Assembly: GCA_030049455.1 (NCBI GenBank)
Contig: JASIKV010000028.1
Location: 1 to 12,194, forward strand
Direction of reading: 5' to 3'
Length of the DNA: 12,194 nt
Source of the DNA: Terriglobia bacterium
GTDB lineage: Bacteria; Acidobacteriota; Terriglobia; UBA7540
The first letter of the stretch is position 1; each line of letters starts with the position of its first letter. The notes under the pieces are model-generated. The model ran no database searches and was not told where the DNA came from. It saw only the letters and a list, made by a program, of their open reading frames with translations. The position numbers were made by a program, and so were the translations under genes. Below are positions 6,466 to 12,194 of this stretch, one piece after another.

Positions 6466-8889
6466 TTAGTTCGGCGATCCCGCAGCGGCCGGAGCCAGCG
6501 CTGCCTGGCGCACCATCGGGTCAACCTCCGAGGGTACCGGGTCCTTTTCCAGGCCTTCCTCCACCACCTCGCGAATGGTTTTGACGTAGTGGAGTTTCAG
6601 GCCCTCGAGCATTTCGGGATTCAGATCCTCGCGGGCGTTCGGCTCGTTGTCCGCGGGAAGAATTACTTCCGTTACACCCGCGCGTTTGGCGGCCAACACC
6701 TTCTCCTTAATGCCGCCCACAGGAAGCACCTGGCCGCTTAGCGTGATTTCACCGGTCATTGCCAGCCGCTGCCGCGAAGGCCGCCGAGTAAGCGCGGAGA
6801 CCAATGCGGAAACCATCGTGACGCCTGCCGACGGCCCGTCCTTGGGAATCGCCCCGGAGGGAACATGGATGTGAATGTCCTTGGACTGGAAAAATTCCGG
6901 GTCGATCTCGTAGTCGGCAGCGTGTGAGCGGACCCAGGCAAGCGCCGCCTGCATGGATTCCTGCATCACCTGGCCCACGTGGCCGGTCATCGTGAAGCCT
7001 TTGCTGCCCTTCATGGCGTTGGCCTCGACGTAAAGGACGTCGCCGCCCGTGGGAGTCCACGCCAGGCCCACCATCACGCCGGGCTGGCGGGTGCGCTCCA
7101 CGATTTCGGTCTCCAGGCGATAGTGAGGGATGCCCAGATAATCGCGCAGATTGTCTGCCGTGAGCAGCAGTTTGTCCGTCTTGCCCTCGGCAATTCGCCG
7201 CGCCTGCTTGCGGCAGGCCGTGGCGATTTCTCTCTCCAGGCTGCGCACACCGGCCTCGCGGGTGTAGTGCCGGATCATGCTGGCCAGCGACGCTTTGGTG
7301 AACTCGATCTGCTCCGGTGACTTGACCCCGTGCTCCACCGTCTGCTTGGGAATCAAGTGGCGAATGGCGATTTGGATTTTCTCCTCCTCGCTGTAGCCTT
7401 GCAGCTCCATCACCTCCATGCGGTCAAGAAGCGCCGGCGGAATAGTGTCCAGAACATTCGCCGTGCAGATGAACAGCACCTTGGAGAGATCAAACTGCAC
7501 GTCCAGGTAATTGTCCCGGAAGTGCGAGTTTTGCTCCGGATCGAGCAGTTCCAGCAATGCAGAGGACGGGTCGCCGCGAAAATCGCGCCCGATTTTGTCC
7601 ACTTCGTCCAGCATGAAGACCGGATCGCGCATTTCCGCGCGCCTTATCCCCTGGATGACCTGGCCGGGCAGAGCCCCGATGTAGGTCCGGCGATGTCCCC
7701 GGATTTCCGCCTCGTCGTGAATCCCTCCCAGCGACATGCGCACGAACTTGCGGTCGAGCGCGCGGGCAATGGACTTGCCAAGAGAAGTTTTGCCCACGCC
7801 CGGAGGGCCGACGAAGCACAGGATGGGGCCTTTCAACTGCGGCTTAAGCTGCAAGACCGCAAGATAATCAAGGATGCGCTCCTTGAGCTTTTCCAGATCC
7901 CAGTGGTCGTCATCCAGCACCTGCTTGGCCTTGGCGATATCCACGCGGAAATCGCTGACTTTGTTCCACGGCAGCACCACGAGCCAATCGAGGTAGGTCC
8001 GCGTGACGTGATAGTCGGCGGCAGCGGGGGACATTTTCGCCAGGCGGCCGAGTTCGCGCATGGCCTCCTTCTTCGCCTCCTCGCTCATTCCCGCGGCTTC
8101 GATCTTCTTTCGCAGTTCCTCGATTTCCTGCTGCTCGTCCGCCTCACCCAGCTCTTTCTGGATGGCCTTCATCTGCTCGCGCAGGTAGTATTCGCGCTGG
8201 CTTTGCGTCACCTGGTCCTGAACGTCCGATTGGATCTTGGAGCGCAGTTGCAGCACCTCCACTTCCCGCGCCAGGTTGCGGTTCAGGCGTTCCAGGCGGA
8301 CCTTCAATTCCAGGCTTTCCAGCAATTCCTGCTTCTCGACGCTGGAGAGCGAAGGAAGATTCGCGGCGATAAAGTCGGAAAGCCGGCTGGGATCGTCGAT
8401 ATTCATTACCACCGTTTGCAGGTCGTCCGATAGTGTGGGCGAAAGTTGCACGACTTGCTGGAACATCGTGGTCACGCTGCGCACCAGTGCGTCAAAATCC
8501 GATTCCTTTGCTCCCGGAGCAATATCGGTCAGCGGCTTGACGCGCGCGCGCAGGAAGGGATCCATTTGGGTCACTTCCTCGATGGCGATTCGCTGAAGGC
8601 CTTCCACAAATATAAACAGGCTCTGGCTGGGAAGCTTGATGACCTTGTGCACGAACGCCACGGTGCCGATTTGAAACAGATCAACCGGCTGGGGATTGTC
8701 AACCCGCGGATCGCGCTGGGAAATGACCCCCACGTATTTTTCTTCTTCCTTCAGGTCGTTGATCAACTTCAGGCTGCTGTCCCGCCCTACAGTCAGGGGC
8801 AGAATCGCGTTGGGGAACAGAACCGTATCGCGGACGGGAAGGATGGGCAGTGTGTTGTAATCGATAGGAGTTTTTTGTTTGGAAGCCAT
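6466..8889 (-). CDS. lon: ATP-dependent Lon protease (LonA type)
   Basis: A full-length 807-residue cytosolic AAA+ serine protease that degrades misfolded and short-lived regulatory proteins. The N-terminal substrate-recognition domain (about 14-205, starting LPILPVRDTVLFPN) is followed by a coiled coil (about 205-275). The AAA+ module has Walker A GPPGVGKT (361-368) and Walker B VFMLDEVDK (424-432). The C-terminal protease domain has PKDGPSAG with catalytic Ser687 and VGGIKEK with Lys730; the 43-residue spacing matches Ser679/Lys722 of E. coli Lon. The C-terminus ends in a short Ala/Pro-rich tail. The frame extends to a GTG at 8958, but the ATG at 8889 has a Shine-Dalgarno (AGAGGG, complement of 8899-8904) 9 nt upstream and gives the usual LonA length. 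The gene is complete with all catalytic residues. It lies head-to-head with the MscS-type gene. Confidence 0.98.
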   Translation of the reverse strand: MASKQKTPIDYNTLPILPVRDTVLFPNAILPLTVGRDSSLKLINDLKEEEKYVGVISQRDPRVDNPQPVDLFQIGTVAFVHKVIKLPSQSLFIFVEGLQRIAIEEVTQMDPFLRARVKPLTDIAPGAKESDFDALVRSVTTMFQQVVQLSPTLSDDLQTVVMNIDDPSRLSDFIAANLPSLSSVEKQELLESLELKVRLERLNRNLAREVEVLQLRSKIQSDVQDQVTQSQREYYLREQMKAIQKELGEADEQQEIEELRKKIEAAGMSEEAKKEAMRELGRLAKMSPAAADYHVTRTYLDWLVVLPWNKVSDFRVDIAKAKQVLDDDHWDLEKLKERILDYLAVLQLKPQLKGPILCFVGPPGVGKTSLGKSIARALDRKFVRMSLGGIHDEAEIRGHRRTYIGALPGQVIQGIRRAEMRDPVFMLDEVDKIGRDFRGDPSSALLELLDPEQNSHFRDNYLDVQFDLSKVLFICTANVLDTIPPALLDRMEVMELQGYSEEEKIQIAIRHLIPKQTVEHGVKSPEQIEFTKASLASMIRHYTREAGVRSLEREIATACRKQARRIAEGKTDKLLLTADNLRDYLGIPHYRLETEIVERTRQPGVMVGLAWTPTGGDVLYVEANAMKGSKGFTMTGHVGQVMQESMQAALAWVRSHAADYEIDPEFFQSKDIHIHVPSGAIPKDGPSAGVTMVSALVSALTRRPSRQRLAMTGEITLSGQVLPVGGIKEKVLAAKRAGVTEVILPADNEPNAREDLNPEMLEGLKLHYVKTIREVVEEGLEKDPVPSEVDPMVRQAALAPAAAGSPN

Positions 8890-8960
8890 CGTCTGGAACC
8901 CTCTTTCTTTAATTTGCAGCCGACGCGACCGCTCCGCCACGGCTAGGCACTCTATCACGT

Positions 8961-8973
8961 CATTGCGGCAATG
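8961..8973. promoter_or_regulatory. 13-bp palindrome upstream of lon (possible operator)
   Basis: CATTGC-G-GCAATG has two perfect 6-bp arms around a single base and lies about 72 bp upstream of the lon ATG. The short spacing suits a dimeric DNA-binding regulator better than a transcription terminator. No regulator can be named, and one such palindrome per few hundred bases is not rare. Confidence 0.25.
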
Positions 8974-9108
8974 TGGTAGGCCCCCGCCCTGGTTTTTGCG
9001 GCGGCCGGTCAGGGCGCTGACCTTTAGTTTTCTTTAAGATGCGGCGCCCTACCCATAGCTGAGACATTAGATGCGGTTTCCGGCGAAAACGGCGCTTGCG
9101 AAAGACGG

Positions 9109-9138
9109 TTGCCCGGCGCGTGCAGGGCAAGGTATCTT
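9109..9138 (+). promoter_or_regulatory. Candidate promoter of the MscS-type gene, containing an inverted repeat
   Basis: TTGCCC (9109-9114) and TATCTT (9133-9138) are 18 bp apart and end 32 bp before the ATG, leaving room for a leader with a Shine-Dalgarno. The -35-like TTGCCC is also the left arm of an inverted repeat with GGGCAA (9125-9130), so a protein bound there would cover the promoter. Both hexamers are imperfect, hence the low score. Confidence 0.3.
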
Positions 9139-9170
9139 AAATCCTTGTTTTTTCGCAGGGAGAAGAAAGC

Positions 9171-10253
9171 ATGATTGAAGACCTGATTCGCGCACTCCAC
9201 ATGAGTCACAGGGTTTTCTATACCCTCCTGTTCGGGACCCTGATCATCGGTTCCCTGCTCGTGGGCTTTGCTCTGAACCGCCTGCTCCACCATTGGGGTA
9301 ATAGACTCAGTGATGGATGGGGCAAGATGGTTTTTTCTCTTCTCGAGTCGCTCTCCATGCCGCTGCTTTTTATTGCGGCGCTCTATCTCGGCCTGGAATC
9401 ACTCCCCTTGCCGGAGAAATTCGAGCATTTCGGTTCAAAGCTGGTCTTCGCTCTTGTGGTTCTGGTCTTGATGTATTTTCCCGCCAAGGTCATCGTTCTG
9501 GCCTTGCGCCGGATGGGGCAAAAGGATCCCAGCATGTTGCGGGTCACGCAGCCCGCCTCGTTCGTGGTTCAAATGTTGTTTGCGCTGCTCGGGACCATCA
9601 TTTTTCTGGAGAACCTGGGCGTTACACTCACCGCAGTCTGGACCACCTTGGGCGTGGGAAGCGTGGCCGTTGCCCTGGCTTTGCAGGAAACCCTGAGCAA
9701 TCTCTTTTCCGGCCTCTACCTTCTGGCCGACCGGCCGATTGGTCCGAACGATTACATCCGCCTGGATACCAATCAGGAAGGATATGTGCTGCGAATCGGC
9801 TGGCGCTCAACCGTGTTGCGCACGCTGGGCAACAATTACGTCATCATTCCCAACTCCACGATGGCCAAGGCCACGATTACCAACTTTTCCGAGCCTGAGA
9901 CGCGCATGTCCTACAGTCTGCCGGTGGGGGTCGCTTACGGTACGGATCCCCAGAAAGTTGAGAAGGCGCTGCTTGAGGCCACGCGTGAAGCCATTCGCGA
10001 CGGCTTGCAGGGTTTGCTGTCGGCGCCGGAACCTTCCGTCTCCCTGATTCCCGGATTCGGCGATTCCTCTCTGAATTTCTCCCTAAATGTGCAGCTCAAT
10101 CAGTTCACAGATCAATTTCCCGTTCAGAGCGACCTGCGGAAGCGCATCATCAAGAAGTTCCAGGAAGCGGGAATCGACATGCCGTTCCCAACGCGCACCG
10201 TCGTGCTTGACAAATCCACGCAGGAGCTTCTGGGCGACAAATCGCAAAGTTAG
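9171..10253 (+). CDS. MscS-family small-conductance mechanosensitive channel
   Basis: A 360-residue inner-membrane channel that would release solutes when membrane tension rises after osmotic downshock. It has about five hydrophobic helices (about 17-38, 57-77, 89-112, 128-147, 153-175). The last is the Gly/Ala-rich pore helix GVGSVAVALALQ (161-172), followed by ETLSNLFSGLYLLADRP (173-189). The beta domain follows with GPNDYIRL, STVLRTLGNN and the family signature VIIPNSTMAK (224-233), then an alpha/beta C-terminal domain ending near 350. E. coli MscS has 286 residues and three helices, so this is a longer member with two extra N-terminal helices. The ATG at 9171 is preceded by AGGGAG (9157-9162), a suitable Shine-Dalgarno. 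Gating by tension is known for the family; the conductance and regulation of this member are not predictable. Confidence 0.95.
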   Translation: MIEDLIRALHMSHRVFYTLLFGTLIIGSLLVGFALNRLLHHWGNRLSDGWGKMVFSLLESLSMPLLFIAALYLGLESLPLPEKFEHFGSKLVFALVVLVLMYFPAKVIVLALRRMGQKDPSMLRVTQPASFVVQMLFALLGTIIFLENLGVTLTAVWTTLGVGSVAVALALQETLSNLFSGLYLLADRPIGPNDYIRLDTNQEGYVLRIGWRSTVLRTLGNNYVIIPNSTMAKATITNFSEPETRMSYSLPVGVAYGTDPQKVEKALLEATREAIRDGLQGLLSAPEPSVSLIPGFGDSSLNFSLNVQLNQFTDQFPVQSDLRKRIIKKFQEAGIDMPFPTRTVVLDKSTQELLGDKSQS

Positions 10254-10275
10254 CTGGGGCTCGCGCCCAGTCTTT
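10254..10275 (+). terminator. Weak hairpin after the MscS-type gene
   Basis: CTGGG (10254-10258) pairs with CCCAG (10266-10270) right after the stop codon, followed by TCTTT. The stem is only 5 bp and the T-run is broken, so termination here would be inefficient. The start of a new promoter 5 bp downstream makes some transcript boundary here reasonable. Confidence 0.3.
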
Positions 10276-10279
10276 GGAG

Positions 10280-10308
10280 TTGGAAAATAACAGGCGGGTG
10301 GGTAGAAT
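10280..10308 (+). promoter_or_regulatory. Sigma70-type promoter predicting a leaderless mRNA
   Basis: TTGGAA (10280-10285, four of six consensus bases) and TAGAAT (10303-10308, five of six) are separated by exactly 17 bp. The -10 box ends 6 nt before the ATG at 10315, so transcription should start on or next to the start codon. No Shine-Dalgarno is present in this interval, which agrees with leaderless translation. This is the best promoter I see in the window. Confidence 0.6.
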
Positions 10309-10314
10309 CTCCTC

Positions 10315-10845
10315 ATGCGAGGAAGCTCTCACATGCTCGCAGGGGCAATGTCCCTCCTGATGGTTTCCAGCTCGGTTTCGGGCTCAGCCTGTGAATTGTG
10401 TTGCGGGCTGAGCGAGGCGGCGGGCCACTGCCACGCCCATCGTGCCGGCGAGGGTTGCGTAGCCGGATACTCCTCGAAAATGGCGCACGATTCTGCTAGT
10501 CAAGCGGCTGAAGTGAATGCTCGAACGAACGGCAAGGCAGCCCACTGCGCTTCGCGGCGGCGGAAAACTGCCGGCGGGGGCGCCGAGCTCGCTGGAACTT
10601 GCCGGTCGGGTATGACTCAGCCTTGCGGAACGAGCATGCCCTGCGGTCTTCGCGGATGCACCAGATTCCTCTCCGGCCAATCCTCTCCCTCACCGGTGGT
10701 TTCAGGCTTCACGGCGTTAGCTGAAATCGCGGTCATGAGTCCCAGGCAGGGAAAACTTCAAAGCGGTTTCCCTGACTTTAAAGTCGGGTCCTCGCCGCCC
10801 GAGGCACTTGCGTCTGAACGTCCAGGCTGCGTCCTGCGAATTTAA
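10315..10845 (+). CDS. Exported cysteine/histidine-rich protein of unknown function
   Basis: A 176-residue protein I cannot assign to a named family. A short N-terminal hydrophobic stretch (about 7-22) ends in SGSAC (22-26), so it is probably exported; the cut site is unclear and the site is a poor lipobox. It has 11 cysteines (26, 29, 30, 39, 48, 78, 96, 104, 110, 115, 172), with a dense cluster CELCCG at 26-31 and GHCHAHR at 37-43, plus a Met/Cys stretch near 100-115 (MTQPCGTSMPCG). Such Cys/His/Met clusters suit binding of soft metals such as copper; this is inference. The C-terminal 60 residues are Ser/Pro-rich and probably disordered. The start is supported by a -10 box 6 nt upstream. 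It precedes the barrel-like protein by 144 bp, in the same direction. The frame could in principle be non-coding, but the exported N-terminus, the Cys clustering and the promoter argue for a real gene. Confidence 0.72.
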   Translation: MRGSSHMLAGAMSLLMVSSSVSGSACELCCGLSEAAGHCHAHRAGEGCVAGYSSKMAHDSASQAAEVNARTNGKAAHCASRRRKTAGGGAELAGTCRSGMTQPCGTSMPCGLRGCTRFLSGQSSPSPVVSGFTALAEIAVMSPRQGKLQSGFPDFKVGSSPPEALASERPGCVLRI

Positions 10846-10989
10846 TACCTTCCTTCAATCCACACCGTAGCCGTGAGGGGTGAGTTTTGCCCGCTCATCA
10901 GCATTCGCGCAAGGCGCCGCCTTACCCCACAGGTTTCGCTTTGCACTCCGCGTAAGACTTGTACGAAGGACGATTGGCAGGCGGACATC
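10846..10989 (+). other. Gap between the Cys-rich gene and the barrel-like gene
   Basis: These 144 bp hold no recognisable gene. TTGCAC (10941-10946) and TACGAA (10962-10967) are a poor promoter pair with only 15 bp between them. No hairpin followed by a T-run is visible, so read-through from the Cys-rich gene is possible. Confidence 0.4.
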
Positions 10990-12194
10990 ATGAAGATTCT
11001 TGGACAAATTGTCTTGATCGCTCTGGTATTTCATGGACTGGCATGTGCGCAGACCGACCCATCAGCGATGGCGCAAGGCATGACGATGCGGGCCGGCAGC
11101 TTCATCGAGGCGATCATTGGTCACTCAAGCTCAGGAACCAGTGCCGAACCCAATTCCACTCCCATGCCAATGTTCATGACCCCGGTGGGGCAGTGGATGG
11201 TCATGTTTCACGCCAACGCGTTCATAATTGATCAGCAGCAGTCGAGCCCGCGCGGCAGGGACAAGTTTTTCTCCACGAATTGGTTCATGCCCATGGCGCA
11301 ACGCAAGCTGGGGCCGGGCACCCTCACGATTCGCACCATGCTGAGCCTTGAGCCCGCGACGATCACCGGGCGGCAGTACCCGCTGCTTTTCCAGCAGGGC
11401 GAGACCGCTTACGGGCTTCCCATCGTTGACGGTCAGCACCCGCACAATTTCTTCATGGAAGTCGCGGCTCTCTACGACTTGAAGCTGGGCACGAACACGC
11501 TTTTATCTTTTTACGCCGCTCCGGTGGGCGATCCCGCCATTGGGCCGACGGCCTATCCGCACCGGGCCTCGGCTTTTGAAGACCCGGTCGCGCCGCTGGG
11601 CCACCACCAGGAGGATTCCACCCACATTTCTGACGATGTGGTCACGCTCGGCCTGACGAATCGCATCGCCCGGATCGAAGCCTCCGGATTCCACGGTCGC
11701 GAACCGGATGAGCACCGCTGGGGCATTCACCAGGGGCGCATCGATTCCTGGTCAACCCGTTTTACGCTCCAACCGGGCAAGAATTGGAGCGGGCAGTATT
11801 CCTATGCGCGCATCGCAAGCCCTGAGGCGCTTTTTCCCAGCGAGAATCAGGAGCGCATGACGGCGTCCGTAATGTACAACCGCCCGATGGGCAATGGAAA
11901 TTGGGCCAGCACGGCGCTTTGGGGCCGGACGCGCTCGCTGCTTGACGGCGCGATCTTTAATAGCTACCTGTTGGAATCAACTTTGGATTTTCGTTCCCGA
12001 TACCACGCATGGACGCGCATTGAAAATGCCGAGAGATCAAACGAGCTGATTCTAGGTGAGAATCCGCTGCCGCCTGGTTTTCAAGAAACGCCCATCGGAG
12101 ACGTGCAGGCCTACTCGTTCGGCTACGATCGCGATTTCCATTTCATTCCTGACCTCGCAATCGCTCCGGGCGCGCAATTCACCGTCTACGGCGT
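10990..12194 (+). CDS. Met/His-rich exported, probably outer-membrane barrel protein (C-terminus outside window)
   Basis: The frame is open from the ATG at 10990 to the right edge and gives 401 residues. AGGCGGA just upstream is an acceptable Shine-Dalgarno. A signal peptide (about 1-20, ending LACA before QT) is followed by a Met-rich segment: MAQGMTM (27-33), then PMPMFM (58-63) and WMVMFH (69-74). The body has alternating polar/hydrophobic strands typical of outer-membrane barrels. Motifs I remember from a widespread uncharacterised bacterial family are DGQHPHNFFME (147-157), PLGHHQEDSTH (202-212), GREPDEHRW (236-244) and SPEALFP (277-283). Members known to me tend to occur with copper or heavy-metal resistance genes; that is recollection, not a search. 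The conserved His-rich loops and the Cys/His-rich protein next door point to metal binding or transport. Function is unproven. Confidence 0.85.
   Translation, partial: MKILGQIVLIALVFHGLACAQTDPSAMAQGMTMRAGSFIEAIIGHSSSGTSAEPNSTPMPMFMTPVGQWMVMFHANAFIIDQQQSSPRGRDKFFSTNWFMPMAQRKLGPGTLTIRTMLSLEPATITGRQYPLLFQQGETAYGLPIVDGQHPHNFFMEVAALYDLKLGTNTLLSFYAAPVGDPAIGPTAYPHRASAFEDPVAPLGHHQEDSTHISDDVVTLGLTNRIARIEASGFHGREPDEHRWGIHQGRIDSWSTRFTLQPGKNWSGQYSYARIASPEALFPSENQERMTASVMYNRPMGNGNWASTALWGRTRSLLDGAIFNSYLLESTLDFRSRYHAWTRIENAERSNELILGENPLPPGFQETPIGDVQAYSFGYDRDFHFIPDLAIAPGAQFTVYG

Larger units (their letters stand above)
8890..9170. other. Divergent intergenic region between lon and the MscS-type gene
   Basis: These 281 bp must carry the promoters of both divergent genes. 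Visible elements are the palindrome CATTGCGGCAATG (8961-8973), a direct 8-mer AGATGCGG at 9037-9044 and 9069-9076 (32 bp apart), and the spaced inverted repeat TTGCCC/GGGCAA (9109-9130). I find no clear heat-shock sigma or CIRCE-type element before lon and no convincing consensus -35/-10 pair on its side. An 89-codon antisense frame crosses the region but looks like chance. Confidence 0.6.

Noticed and set aside
5794..6741. Plus-strand open frame of 315 codons across DUF2911, the hairpin gap and the lon 3' end
   Set aside because: It crosses two convincing minus-strand genes and the gap between them and has no recognisable domain.
7330..8433. Long plus-strand open frame (367 codons) opposite lon
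   Set aside because: It is exactly antisense to the conserved AAA+ and N-terminal parts of Lon. Its translation is His/Gln/Leu-rich with no domain, as expected from the mirror of a GC-biased gene.
8890..8958. N-terminal extension of Lon to a GTG at 8958
   Set aside because: The extra 23 residues do not resemble a Lon N-terminus, and the ATG at 8889 has a Shine-Dalgarno at normal spacing.
9037..9076. Direct repeat AGATGCGG, two copies 32 bp apart
   Set aside because: The spacing is near three helical turns, but two 8-mers in a 281-bp GC-rich region are too weak to call an operator pair.
9024..9293. Minus-strand frame of 89 codons over the lon/MscS-type gap
   Set aside because: It overlaps the start of the MscS-type gene in antisense, has low-complexity polar content and would occupy the needed promoter region.
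10384..10680. Minus-strand frame of 98 codons opposite the Cys-rich gene
   Set aside because: The plus strand has a matched promoter, an exported N-terminus and clustered cysteines, while the minus frame has none of these.

Overview
The window looks like a chromosomal segment from a GC-rich Gram-negative bacterium, most likely Acidobacteriota. This rests on protein style only: the DUF2911-type secreted protein, the Cys/His-rich exported protein beside a conserved barrel-like protein, and the Lon and MscS-type sequences. There is no rRNA, tRNA or other taxonomic marker, so the assignment is tentative. I see no insertion sequence, phage gene, CRISPR array or tRNA.

Left part (1-5688, minus strand). 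Six co-directional genes are closely spaced. Read 5' to 3' they are: a protein with two zinc ribbons and two TM2 domains, a DUF2752 protein, an O-antigen ligase/polymerase-type membrane protein, a MurJ/MviN-family flippase, a GT4 glycosyltransferase, and a helical-toroid protein that runs off the left edge. The last four form a polysaccharide unit: a flippase to cross the inner membrane, a polymerase or ligase acting on the periplasmic side, a cytoplasmic sugar transferase, and a possible glycan-binding or glycan-modifying toroid. The flippase lacks the N-terminal arginines known to be essential in E. coli MurJ, so it probably does not carry lipid II.

Middle (5722-8889, minus strand). A secreted DUF2911 protein lies 33 bp upstream of the TM2 gene. 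A complete LonA protease follows further upstream, separated from DUF2911 by a gap with a perfect 10-bp-stem hairpin. The 281-bp gap beyond lon is divergent and carries small palindromes and a candidate promoter.

Right part (9171-12194, plus strand). An MscS-family mechanosensitive channel comes first. Next is an exported protein with 11 cysteines, preceded by a good promoter whose -10 box sits 6 nt before the ATG, which predicts a leaderless mRNA. Last is a Met/His-rich, probably outer-membrane protein cut by the right edge. The final two genes are the least described part of the window and may form a metal-handling (perhaps copper) pair.
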